In this document: piece by piece, positions 53,268-63,234 of the stretch | How positions within the stretch are numbered: the first letter of the stretch is position 1 | Layout of the letters: each line of letters opens with the position of its first letter | Assembly: GCA_007694945.1 (NCBI GenBank) | Contig: REER01000100.1 | Span: 1 to 64,000 of the forward strand | Length of the DNA: 64,000 bases | Direction: 5' to 3' | Origin: Paracoccaceae bacterium | GTDB taxonomy: Bacteria; Pseudomonadota; Alphaproteobacteria; Rhodobacterales; Rhodobacteraceae | Made by a program: the position numbers and the translations under genes | The notes under the pieces: generated by a model | Databases searched by the model: none | What the model was told of the DNA's origin: nothing | What the model saw: the letters and a program-made list of their open reading frames with translations, nothing else

Positions 53268-54253
53268 GCGCGCCACGTCGCCCTTTGCCGCCACCACTGA
53301 AGCTGCCCGAACCGGGGTTCGGGCGGCGCACGCCGCCCGCGCTCTTTGCGCCGCTCATGGGGCTGTTCGGGCTGGGGCTGGCCTGGCGCGCGGCCGGGTC
53401 GGCCTATGGCGCGCTGGAAGGTTTCGGGGACCTCATTCTCGGGGCAACGGCGCTGCTCTATCTATTCGTTCTGGTTTCATGGTTGGCCAAGCCGCTACGG
53501 CGTCCGGGGGTGATCGGCGAGGAATTGCGTGTCTTGCCCGGGCGCACGGGCTTGGCGGCTGCCAGCCTCGGGCTGATGCTGCTGTCGACCGCGCTGGCGC
53601 CGCTCGCGCCATGGCTGGGCTTTGGTCTCGCGCTGCTGGCTTTTGTCCTGCATCTGCTGCTGGTCGCCGTCTTCGTGCGGATTCTCTGGCTCGGTCCGCC
53701 CGAGGGGCGCGTGGTCTCACCCGAGTGGCATCTTGTCTTTGTCGGTTTCATCATCGGCGGGCTGACCGCCAGTATGCTTGGGGCGCATCTGGTCGCGCAA
53801 GCGCTGGTCTGGCTCATGCTGGTGCCCGCAGGTGTGATCTTTGCAGTCTCGCTTTGGCAGTTTTTGAAAGCGCGCCCGCCCGCGCCGCTGCGCCCGCTAC
53901 TCGCCATCCATCTGGCACCGCTTTGCCTGTTCGCACTGGTCGCGCATGGGGCCGGGATAGCGGTGGCGCCTGTCTTTGCAGCCCTTGCCGGGGCCATGTT
54001 CGTTGTGCTGTTGATTTCAGTGCCATGGTTGACACAGGCAGGGTTCACGCCGCTCTGGGGGGCGTTCACGTTTCCGCTGGCGGCCTTTGCCAATGTGCTT
54101 GTCACGCTCTCGGGCGGTGAGGGGCTGTTGGGTATGGCTGCCGCAGGCACGCTGGTGCTGGCAACGGGTGCGGTCGGCGTGATTGCCTGGCGCATCTTCC
54201 AGCTCTGGCCGGGGGGCAAGCTCGCGGCCAAGACCAACGCGGCCGAGGCTTAG
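53264..54253 (+). CDS. TDT/SLAC1-type membrane transporter (TehA-like)
   Basis: A 329-residue integral membrane protein with about ten membrane helices. LFAPLMGLFGLGLAWRAAG near the start, followed by paired helices and a WHLVFVGFIIGGLTA segment, resemble the tellurite-resistance/dicarboxylate transporter (TDT) family, which includes TehA and SLAC1 anion channels. The ion is unknown. Start ATG 53264 overlaps the phosphatase stop, so the genes are cotranslated. Confidence 0.75.
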   Translation: MSAPRRPLPPPLKLPEPGFGRRTPPALFAPLMGLFGLGLAWRAAGSAYGALEGFGDLILGATALLYLFVLVSWLAKPLRRPGVIGEELRVLPGRTGLAAASLGLMLLSTALAPLAPWLGFGLALLAFVLHLLLVAVFVRILWLGPPEGRVVSPEWHLVFVGFIIGGLTASMLGAHLVAQALVWLMLVPAGVIFAVSLWQFLKARPPAPLRPLLAIHLAPLCLFALVAHGAGIAVAPVFAALAGAMFVVLLISVPWLTQAGFTPLWGAFTFPLAAFANVLVTLSGGEGLLGMAAAGTLVLATGAVGVIAWRIFQLWPGGKLAAKTNAAEA

Positions 54254-54256
54254 GGC

Positions 54257-54282
54257 TTTTCATTTCCCCCCGGGCATGAAAA
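54257..54282 (+). terminator. Hairpin between TDT gene and guaB
   Basis: TTTTCAT (54257-54263) pairs with ATGAAAA (54276-54282) around a 12-base loop; the flanks GGGC and GACCCC can extend it with a bulge. It starts three bases after the TDT gene stop and ends 40 bases before guaB. It may be a weak terminator or a guaB leader hairpin. Confidence 0.4.
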
Positions 54283-54310
54283 AGACCCCTGCCAAGCGGT
54301 TCAATCCTGA

Positions 54311-55771
<1,461 letters not shown>

Positions 55772-55777
55772 CGCCGC

Positions 55778-56554
55778 GTGACCGGGCTCGCCGACGCCAC
55801 GCTTCTGGTCGATCCGGCGACGCTGGCCGCGCTCATGCTGGCCACAATTCTGGTGGGGCTCTCCAAGGGCGGGCTGGGCGGCGCCTTCGCGCTGATGGGC
55901 GTGCCGATCCTGTCGCTGGTCATGCCGCCACTGCAGGCCGCCGCGTTGCTGTTGCCTCTTTTGCTGATGATGGACGCGATCAGCCTCTGGACATGGCGCG
56001 GGTGGTGGGACCACAGGACACTCGCGCATCTGCTGCCGGGCGCGATGCTGGGCATCGCGATCGGCGGGCTGACCGCGGCGTTCACATCGGAGGCGCTGGT
56101 GCGGCTGATCGTTGGGCTGGTCGCGCTTGGCTTTGTCGCGCGGATGGTGCTCGCGCGCTCCGGTGGCGCAGCGCAGGGCCAGAGCCACCTGCGCGGTGGT
56201 TTCTGGGGGGCGTCGGCCGGGTTCACCAGTTTCGTGGCCCATGCTGGGGGGCCGCCATTTCAGGTTTATGTGCTGCCGCTGCGCTTCGACCCGAAAGTCT
56301 TTACTGGCACCAGCGTGCTGTTCTTTGCCGTGGTCAATGCCGTCAAGGTGATCCCCTATGCTGCGCTGGGGCAGTTCGACCGCGATATCCTGCTGACTGC
56401 TGCGATCATGCTGCCGGTCGCTGCCATGGCCACGATCGCAGGGGCGTGGGTCGTCAAGCGGATGCGGGCCGAAATCTTCTACCCGTTCATGTATGCCATG
56501 ATCGTGCTTGTGGGGTTGCGGTTGGTCTGGGACGGAGCGCGCGCGCTGCTGTAA
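55778..56554 (+). CDS. TauE/SafE family sulfite exporter-like permease
   Basis: A 258-residue membrane protein of the TauE/SafE (DUF81) family, about eight helices, with the N-terminal LVGLSKGGLGGAFALMGVPILSL and the internal repeat GGFWGASAGFTSFVAHAGGPPFQVYVLPL. Members export sulfite, sulfoacetate or other organosulfur anions; the substrate here is unknown. The start is GTG, six bases after guaB. Convergent with the hydrolase gene. Confidence 0.87.
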   Translation: MTGLADATLLVDPATLAALMLATILVGLSKGGLGGAFALMGVPILSLVMPPLQAAALLLPLLLMMDAISLWTWRGWWDHRTLAHLLPGAMLGIAIGGLTAAFTSEALVRLIVGLVALGFVARMVLARSGGAAQGQSHLRGGFWGASAGFTSFVAHAGGPPFQVYVLPLRFDPKVFTGTSVLFFAVVNAVKVIPYAALGQFDRDILLTAAIMLPVAAMATIAGAWVVKRMRAEIFYPFMYAMIVLVGLRLVWDGARALL

Positions 56555-56565
56555 CGCCCGCAGCT

Positions 56566-57519
56566 TCAGCGTAACCCGGCGCGCGCGGCTGTTCGCTCGA
56601 CCGCGGCGACGACTTCCTCGGGGCGGGCATGATGGGGCATGTGGCCCACGCCTTCGAGCACTGTCAGACTTGCGCTGTCGATATCCTCGACCAGCCGTTC
56701 GGAATGGAAGGCCAGCCCGACGGTTTTGTCCTCGGTGCCATGCAGCACCTCGATAGGCAGGGTCAGCGCGGGATAGCCCGGTGCCATGGCCTCGACATGC
56801 TCGCGCAGATTGTTGACCTGCCGCGCATTCAGCGTCAGTTGATCTGCATCCAGCGTCAGATCGAAGCCCAGATGTACCAGATAGCCCTCGGGCACGGGGT
56901 CAGGCGCGAAGACCCGCTCCAGCGTGCGCTCGACCGAGAAGCGCGGGGCCAGACGGGCCACGACCGGCAAAACGACGTTCTGCCCCAGTCGCGAGGCGGT
57001 CAGCCGATACCAGAGCCCCAACTCGCCGGGCCATGGATGCGTTGCGGGCGCGAGCAGGGTCAGCCCCGCCACATCATCCTCCGACCTGAGTGCCCAGGCC
57101 ATCGCCACAGCCCCACCATAGGAATGGCCAAGGATAATTGGCTGCTCCACCCCCAGCGCTTCGGCAGCCGCGCGTAGCAGGTCGGCCTGCTCGACCGGCC
57201 CTTCCGGCCCGTCGAATTCATCCGAAAACCCGAAACCGGGTCGGTCGAAGGCGATGACGCGGAAATCATCCGCCAGCCGGTCGATCAGATCGAAGCTGAA
57301 ATCGCGCGCATTGCCATTGGCGCCATGGATCATCACCAGATCCGGCCCTTCACCGCGCACGATGGCGTGGATCCGACCCTCGGGCAGGGTAACAAAGCCG
57401 CCTTCGGGCAGGGTTTCAGCGCGGGCCATCGGGGTCTCCAACGCAGAGGCACAGGCCGCCAGCAGCATCGCGCAAAGCGCGAGAGCTGCGGGTCTACTGG
57501 CCAATCTGCGCAAGGTCAT
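56566..57519 (-). CDS. Alpha/beta hydrolase, probable lipoprotein
   Basis: A 317-residue alpha/beta hydrolase. N-terminal signal with lipobox LLAACAS (lipidated Cys near residue 23), then [19 protein letters not shown] (oxyanion loop), the nucleophile elbow [11 protein letters not shown], and the C-terminal [12 protein letters not shown] with the catalytic histidine. The substrate is unknown. The chosen start overlaps the end of metAA by 26 bases on the same strand; upstream in-frame starts would place the signal peptide internally. Confidence 0.83.
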   Translation of the reverse strand: MTLRRLASRPAALALCAMLLAACASALETPMARAETLPEGGFVTLPEGRIHAIVRGEGPDLVMIHGANGNARDFSFDLIDRLADDFRVIAFDRPGFGFSDEFDGPEGPVEQADLLRAAAEALGVEQPIILGHSYGGAVAMAWALRSEDDVAGLTLLAPATHPWPGELGLWYRLTASRLGQNVVLPVVARLAPRFSVERTLERVFAPDPVPEGYLVHLGFDLTLDADQLTLNARQVNNLREHVEAMAPGYPALTLPIEVLHGTEDKTVGLAFHSERLVEDIDSASLTVLEGVGHMPHHARPEEVVAAVERTAARAGLR

Positions 57520-58411
57520 AGGGTGTGGTCTGGTAAATCTCATTGATCCAGTTGCCATATAGCAGGTGCGCATGGCTTCGCCAGCGATTGAGCGGCACTC
57601 TCAACGGATCGTCATCGGGGTAGTAATTCAGCGGCACATTGATCGGTTTTCCGGCCTCGATGTCGCGGTCGTATTCTTCCTTGAGCGTAGTGCTGTCATA
57701 CTCGAAATGGTTGAAAATCATCAGCGCCCGATGCGCGGGGTCCTCGATCAGACAGGGGCCGACCTGATCCGAAGCGATCAGTGTAGTCAGCCCCGGCACG
57801 GCGTCGATCTCGTCCTGCCGCATCTCGGTCCAGCGGCTGACCGGGATCAGCACGTCATCGGAAAACCCACGCAGATAGGGCGAGGCGGGCGCGAGGTTGC
57901 GATGGCGAAAACAGCCGAATGCCTTGGCGGGCAACATATGCTTGTCGAGCCCGTAGAAATGCCACAGCATCGCCATACCGCCCCAGCACACTCCGAAAGT
58001 GTTGTGCACATGGGTCTGGGTCCAGTCGAAGACCTCGGTGATTTCGTCCCAATAGGTCACGTCGGTGTAGGGCAGGTGCTCAATGGGCGCGCCGGTGATG
58101 ATCAGCCCGTCGAAACGCTCGTCCTTCACCTCTGAAAAGGGGCGATAGAACTCGGCCATATGCTCGGCTGCGGTGTTCCTGGTCTCATGCTCGGACATGC
58201 GGATCAGCGACAGCTCGATCTGCAACGGCGTCGCCCCGATCAGCCGTGCGAATTGCGTCTCGGTCTGGATCTTCTTGGGCATCAGGTTCAGAAGCCCGAT
58301 GCGCAGGGGCCGGATATCCTGCCGCGCCGCGCGCATGTCCGACATCACCATGACCCCTTCGCGGGTCAGGACGTCGAATGCGGGCAGGGTTTCGGGCAGA
58401 GTAATCGGCAT
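57494..58411 (-). CDS. metAA: Homoserine O-acetyltransferase MetAA
   Basis: A 305-residue MetA-family acyltransferase: [45 protein letters not shown], nucleophile Cys142 in [11 protein letters not shown] and [12 protein letters not shown]. Residue 111 is Glu (GAPIE), which in this family specifies acetyl-CoA, whereas Gly in E. coli MetA gives succinyl-CoA. It therefore probably makes O-acetylhomoserine for methionine synthesis. It lies 9 bases downstream of an unassigned P-loop ATPase gene, leaving no room for a SAM-II riboswitch of its own. Confidence 0.93.
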   Translation of the reverse strand: MPITLPETLPAFDVLTREGVMVMSDMRAARQDIRPLRIGLLNLMPKKIQTETQFARLIGATPLQIELSLIRMSEHETRNTAAEHMAEFYRPFSEVKDERFDGLIITGAPIEHLPYTDVTYWDEITEVFDWTQTHVHNTFGVCWGGMAMLWHFYGLDKHMLPAKAFGCFRHRNLAPASPYLRGFSDDVLIPVSRWTEMRQDEIDAVPGLTTLIASDQVGPCLIEDPAHRALMIFNHFEYDSTTLKEEYDRDIEAGKPINVPLNYYPDDDPLRVPLNRWRSHAHLLYGNWINEIYQTTPYDLAQIGQ

Positions 58412-58420
58412 CAGGGTCTC

Positions 58421-59275
58421 TCAGGGCAGTTTTTTGAAGATTATGTCAATAAGATCAGAGGCTTCGTGGATGGTCGTCACCTCATCGGCGGCAAGCGTGA
58501 TCCCCCAGTTGCGCGCCATGGCCGCATACCGTGGCGCGCGATGGGCAAGCGCGCGGGCATAGGTCCAGCGTACGAAGGCATCGGGGTCAATCTGCTCGGG
58601 GATCTGCCCCGTCTCGGCCAGATAATCTGTCCAGGCGCGGTGAAGGAAATGGGGCTGATAATACATCGGTTTCGGCGCACGGTCGAAACGGCGGATCAAC
58701 TCGGCCGTGTGCGCCTCGCTGCCCTCCAGCCAGATCGGCAGCACATGCGCGCTCAACGTGGTCATCAGCGGATCATCCGGGTTCTCGGGGTCGATCACCT
58801 CGCAGATTGAGCCGCCCGTGTCGCAGACGAAATTCGGGTAGCCATAAAGCGCCTCGGCGCGGGCGATGAAATGCGGCGTGTCATAGAGCGCCGCGATCTC
58901 GGCCTGTCGGTGCTGTTCCTGCCGCGTCATGTACTCGTCAAAGGGCAGGCCCCCCTTGGCCGGATCGCCCGGCTTGCCCAGATAGGTCGAGAGCGGCGCA
59001 AGGTTGTCGAAGGTGATGTTGGACGAGATATAGACCGAATCCGTCAGCAAAAGCTCGCGCAACAGCGGCACCTTCATCGCCTCACGCTTGAAATTATCGG
59101 CTATGAACTCGCCCATATAGCGCGTGCCGATGCGGTAATCGATCGAGTAATGGAACCAGTCCCCTGCCTCGCGAAGCAGGTTTGCCAGATGCGTCTTGCC
59201 CAGCCCCGACATGCCATAGAGCAGGATCTGCTTGCGCGGGGCTGCGCGCCAGGCGCTGGCAGTGGGGTAAAGCAT
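58421..59275 (-). CDS. Unassigned P-loop ATPase/kinase-like protein coupled to metAA
   Basis: A 284-residue soluble protein. Walker A is GMSGLGKTH (residues 21-29), near the N-terminus as in small-molecule kinases. Further on are DWFHYSIDYRIGTRYMGEF, NITFDNLAPLSTYLGKPGDP, FVCDTGGSICEV and VLPIWLEGSEAHTAELIRRF. I recognise it as a protein family seen in Rhodobacterales, generally annotated just 'ATPase'. The 9-base spacing to metAA implies a shared transcript and suggests a tie to methionine or homoserine metabolism, but no substrate can be named. Confidence 0.75.
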   Translation of the reverse strand: MLYPTASAWRAAPRKQILLYGMSGLGKTHLANLLREAGDWFHYSIDYRIGTRYMGEFIADNFKREAMKVPLLRELLLTDSVYISSNITFDNLAPLSTYLGKPGDPAKGGLPFDEYMTRQEQHRQAEIAALYDTPHFIARAEALYGYPNFVCDTGGSICEVIDPENPDDPLMTTLSAHVLPIWLEGSEAHTAELIRRFDRAPKPMYYQPHFLHRAWTDYLAETGQIPEQIDPDAFVRWTYARALAHRAPRYAAMARNWGITLAADEVTTIHEASDLIDIIFKKLP

Positions 59276-59342
59276 GGGGCGCGTCCTGTGGTTGCGGGCG
59301 CTCCTGCCTAGCCAAGGGGCAGGCGCGGGTCAAGCCAGCAAG

Positions 59343-59374
59343 AAAAAGGCCCCGCCAGCCATGCTGGCAGGGCC
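59343..59374 (-). terminator. Intrinsic terminator after fadL
   Basis: On the minus strand GGCCC-T-GCCAGC, loop ATG, GCTGGC-G-GGGCC (59374-59348) is followed by TTTTT (59347-59343). It is a strong hairpin with a T-run, 21 bases after the final stop of the fadL frame. Confidence 0.9.
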
Positions 59375-59395
59375 TGGCTCAGAGCGTCTGATGGC

Positions 59396-60523
59396 TCAGA
59401 ACCGGTAGCCCACGCGGACCCCGCCGGACCAGGCCGAGTTGCTCGAGAATTCGTTAACCAGCCCGCCGATCTGCGTCCGGGTCGAGCCGATCCGGCGGTA
59501 CTGTACCCCACCACTGATACTGATGTTGTCAATCGTATAGGTTGCCCCGACACCAATCGATCGAAAACCGTCGGTCGGCCCCAGATTGCCCGAGATGCCG
59601 CCGACCTTGGGCTCGTAGCCGAGACTGACTGCGCCCGACCAGTTCTCGGTAAAGCGCCGCCCGACACCGAGCGTGTAGGTCACTGTCGGCTTGTTGTAAT
59701 CGACCAGCGAACCGCCGCCGGTGATGGCGCTGTAAATCTCGGGGCTGATGTCGAACTTGGACCAGCGCACCCAGCGAATGCCACCAAAGAGCAGCGTGTC
59801 CTCCATAATTCCGGTCTGGAATTCCAGATGCACCGATTCCGGAATCGTGGTGTTGAAGCTCCCTGGGATCTCGGTATTGGCCGGGATCGGACCGACGTCC
59901 TAGGTAAAGGTCTCGACCGAAGAGAACCCATGTCTGACGCGCGAGTTATAGGTCACCGAGACCCGGCCCGCGATCTCGGGTATCTCGTAGGCCACGCCCA
60001 GTAGGTAGCCATAGGCTGTATCGGTATTGGTCGACATCGAGTAGAACTCGGGGCCGCCGGGCAAGGGAACGGTCAGATCGACACTGCCGCGGGTGCGGAC
60101 AGCGCGCACACCACCATAGACGCTTAGGCCACCGTCAAAGGCATAACGCACAACCCCTGTCAGGGCCGTGCTGCGGATCGTACCTGTAGAGCCGCTGATC
60201 GGGTAGCCGGTGCCCAGGGGGTAGTCGATATTGGCGCCGATCGGATCGTCGATGATCAGCGCATAGGACAGTTGTTCATTGATCTGCCCTTTGAAGCGGA
60301 GATCAAGCGTCCAGAAATCGTCGGCCATATTACCAGAGGCGGGGCTGCCGAAAGCGACATTGCCCACACCCGAGACGCTTGGCTGGGAATATGACGCGCC
60401 GAATTCCAGATAATTGCCCTCCTCGAACAGGATCGCCATCGACTGGTTCGACCGTTCGACGCCGCCGGCGAGGGCAGGGCTGGTTGCAAGGGCCAAAAGG
60501 CTGGTGACGAGTATGGTGCGCAC
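59396..60523 (-). pseudogene. fadL: FadL/OmpP1-family outer membrane transporter with in-frame amber codon
   Basis: A 375-codon frame interrupted at codon 208 by TAG (59902-59900). Before it: signal peptide RTILVTSLLALATSPALAGG, then FEEGNYLEFGASYSQPSVSGVG, NIDYPLG and alternating beta strands. After it the same frame continues DVGPIPANTEIPGSFNTTI and ends GGVRVGYRF, an outer-membrane barrel C-terminus with terminal Phe. This fits the fatty-acid/hydrophobic transporter family (PF03349). Start is GTG after AAGGAGGAG. No frameshift is needed, only the single TAG, so this is a recent nonsense mutation, a sequencing error or a readthrough case. Confidence 0.8.
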
Positions 60524-60573
60524 GGAAAACTCCTCCTTTTTCCCGCAGGGGCCATGTTCGGCGAATTTCTGCT

Positions 60574-60589
60574 TGTTGACTAGTAAACA
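60574..60589. promoter_or_regulatory. Palindromic site upstream of fadL
   Basis: TGTTGACTAGTAAACA is palindromic at 14 of 16 positions, centred on ACTAGT. It lies 51-66 bases before the fadL GTG. It looks like a TetR-type operator, which would suit a fatty-acid-responsive repressor. Confidence 0.4.
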
Positions 60590-60674
60590 GGCGTCGCGCG
60601 TAGAGTCATAGCTGACTTGAGGTCAAGGCTGCGAGCTTCGGGCCAATGTGACGCAATTGCAACGCTTGGGTGTT

Positions 60675-63137
60675 TCAGCGCTCTGCGGGCAGGAGTTCCG
60701 TGATGCCGACAGCGCCCCCGCGCGCCAGATCGGGGTCGAGCGTCATCGGGATATATTCGCCGCGCCGCCACAGATCGCCCAGGTCGTCGTAATGGCGGCT
60801 GAGCGGGTGGCCCGATTGACCGGTCGAGAGGATGAAGACCGAGCTTTCCGGGTCGGCGAAATCATACACCCCGCGATAGACCGAGGCATGAACATTGGCG
60901 AAAGGTTCAGGCTCGCGCCCTGAGGTGCGCGCGCGCATCAGCGTGTGATCACCGCCCGAGGTGGACTGCCGGATATTGACGAAATACCGCACCAGCGGCA
61001 CCTCGCCCAACACCCCATGTCGATGCGTGGCCATATGCGCATCGCCCCAGCGCCAGCTTTCGACATTCTCGCCATAGCGTTCGGTCAGGCGCAACAACGC
61101 CTCGTCCAGCGCGGCGATGGCGATTTCATCACATGTCTCGCGGACCGAGGATTGCACGATATTGCACCATTCGGACGCGCCATCCGTATCGCGAAAGACA
61201 CGCTCGATGAATACAGGCTCCACATGCGTGAACTGCCCGGCCAGCGGCCCCAGCTCATCGCGGATCAGCCGGTCCTGCAGGTGGCGCATCCAGGCAGCAT
61301 AGATCAGCGGTTCGGGCAGATGCTCGTTCATCTCGCCATTCCAGTCGGCCAGCAGGCGCAGGGCGCGCTGGCGCAGATGGGCGCGGGTGCCCGCGGGCGC
61401 CGCCTCGCCCGAGAACCACAGATCGGCCGCGACTAGCGGCAGCAGGAGCCGTGCGGCGGGGCTGACAGTATCGAGCTGCGCCTCGATGAAGCTGTCGCGG
61501 GTATGCACACTGCGCTGGCGCATCAGATGCAGAAAACGGTTGATGCGCTGAGTATCGCCCCAGTCATGGCTGACATGTAGCGGGAAGGGCCGGTCGAGGA
61601 TCTTGTTGTTGGTGTTGCCCAGAATGCCGCTTTCGGGGTCGAGAAAACGTGGATTGGCCGAATAAGGCAGGGTGCCCAACCAGCGGTTCTCGGGCTTCCA
61701 GCCAGGCGCGGGCATCCGCCCTTGGGTTTCATGGTCGGCATCGCGGCGCGGCATCCGGCCGATGGTCTGCATCGCGATCCGGTCGGGCGTGGCCAGCATC
61801 AGGTTCTGCGCCGGCGCGATGTAAAGCTCGCCCACCGCCAGGGCCTCGTCCATGTCTTGCGCGCGCATCACACGGATGGCGGCGGTCATCGTCGTGTCCT
61901 CGGGCTCGAGCGCGGTCCATCCAATGCTCGCGACATGGCCCTGCGGTGTGATGGTGCCCAGATCGAAGAGCGCGCCCGACATGACCGGCCCGTTCTCGGT
62001 CCAGCGCAGGGTCAGCGTGACCGGGTCTTCATCCTTGATGCGGATGATCGAGCCCCGTGTCTCGAACTCGGCCCAGCCTTCGGGAGTGCGATACCGCATC
62101 GGGTCGTCAGGGTTCAGCTCTTCGATGAAGACATCGCTGTCATCGACATAGGCGGTCGTGATCCCCCAGCCCAAGGCCTCGGATCGGCCCGACATGACGG
62201 CCGGAATGCCCGGAATCGTCGCGCCAATCACGCTGCCGGTCGAGAGGTCGAGCCGCGCGAGATACATCAGCGCAGGTGCGGTCAGTTCCAGATGCGGGTC
62301 AGAAGCCAGCAGCGCGCCGTCGCCCGCCGCACGCGACGGTGTTGCGGCGAAGCTGTTCGAGGCGCCCGCGAGCGCTGGCGGTGCGGCTGGCCAGAGCGGA
62401 TCATCCAGATGTGTGATCCGCGTATCAGGCTCGACGCCCGGAAACAGGCTGGCGTAATCGGGCAGGGCGGCCACGCCCGAGCCGGGCGCATCAGGCATCA
62501 GGTCGCGCAGCCGCTCGGGCGGCACCAGCAGCGACGCGCGCGCACGCAACACCTCTCGCGCGATCTGGCCGTTGAGCTGGACATTCAGCAGTTTCAGGAT
62601 GGCGAGCGAATCTGCCGGTTGCCAGAGTGACATTTCAGCCGGAAAAACGAAGAACTCCGGCGCCCCGCGCCCTCGCGCGCGCTCATTGGTCAGTCGCAGC
62701 CAGGCATTCACCCCCTCGGAATAGGCCACAAGTGCGGCCTGCGTGTCGGCATCCTGCGCCGCGACCGAGGAGCGGGCAAGGTTGTAGAGGTCGAGCCTGC
62801 GCATCAACTCGTCAATCCGCACCGTGCGGCGGCCAAACACTTCCGATAGCCGCCCCTGCGCTGTGCGGCGCAGCATCTGCATCTGCCAGAGCCGGTCCTG
62901 CGCATGCACGAAACCCAGTGCAAAAAACACGTCGCGATCGGTCTCGCCAAAGATATGCGGCACATTATGCGTATTGCGTACGATCTCGACCGGCGCGCTG
63001 ATATTGGGCAGGGTGAAGCGCTCGTTATAGTCGGGCAGCGAACGCGACAGGAAGAAATAGAGCCCCAGCACCCCCAGCCCGAAGAGCGCGGCGAGTACGC
63101 CGAAGATCCTCAGAAGCCATCGAAACAGGGTAAACAT
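60675..63137 (-). CDS. Penicillin acylase (S45) family protein
   Basis: An 820-residue N-terminal-nucleophile hydrolase precursor. One membrane helix or signal anchor at residues 8-30; alpha-subunit motifs DVFFALGFVHAQDRLWQMQMLRR and FFVFPAEMSLWQPADSL; then the self-cleavage and nucleophile site GASNSFAATPSR (Ser260), LLASDPHLELTAPALMY, and AQNLMLATPDRIAMQTIGRMP. C-terminal GGDHTLMRA and STGQSGHPLSRHYDDL are typical. It probably cleaves amides such as acyl-homoserine lactones or other N-acyl compounds in the periplasm; the actual substrate is unknown. Confidence 0.87.
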   Translation of the reverse strand: MFTLFRWLLRIFGVLAALFGLGVLGLYFFLSRSLPDYNERFTLPNISAPVEIVRNTHNVPHIFGETDRDVFFALGFVHAQDRLWQMQMLRRTAQGRLSEVFGRRTVRIDELMRRLDLYNLARSSVAAQDADTQAALVAYSEGVNAWLRLTNERARGRGAPEFFVFPAEMSLWQPADSLAILKLLNVQLNGQIAREVLRARASLLVPPERLRDLMPDAPGSGVAALPDYASLFPGVEPDTRITHLDDPLWPAAPPALAGASNSFAATPSRAAGDGALLASDPHLELTAPALMYLARLDLSTGSVIGATIPGIPAVMSGRSEALGWGITTAYVDDSDVFIEELNPDDPMRYRTPEGWAEFETRGSIIRIKDEDPVTLTLRWTENGPVMSGALFDLGTITPQGHVASIGWTALEPEDTTMTAAIRVMRAQDMDEALAVGELYIAPAQNLMLATPDRIAMQTIGRMPRRDADHETQGRMPAPGWKPENRWLGTLPYSANPRFLDPESGILGNTNNKILDRPFPLHVSHDWGDTQRINRFLHLMRQRSVHTRDSFIEAQLDTVSPAARLLLPLVAADLWFSGEAAPAGTRAHLRQRALRLLADWNGEMNEHLPEPLIYAAWMRHLQDRLIRDELGPLAGQFTHVEPVFIERVFRDTDGASEWCNIVQSSVRETCDEIAIAALDEALLRLTERYGENVESWRWGDAHMATHRHGVLGEVPLVRYFVNIRQSTSGGDHTLMRARTSGREPEPFANVHASVYRGVYDFADPESSVFILSTGQSGHPLSRHYDDLGDLWRRGEYIPMTLDPDLARGGAVGITELLPAER

Positions 63138-63234
63138 ACGGGCGGGGCTTTGTGTTGACGGTATCTGTGACGCTGATAGGTATTGCGGCGGCGCCCAAAG
63201 CGCAATGACAAGAATTCGAGAGGGAGAGAGGGCA

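Noticed and set aside
53005-54120. A 371-codon open frame across gph and the TDT gene
   Set aside because: Overlaps two well-supported genes in another frame; Ala/Arg/Gly-rich noise.
58412-58420. Possible SAM riboswitch before metAA
   Set aside because: Only nine bases separate metAA from the upstream gene.
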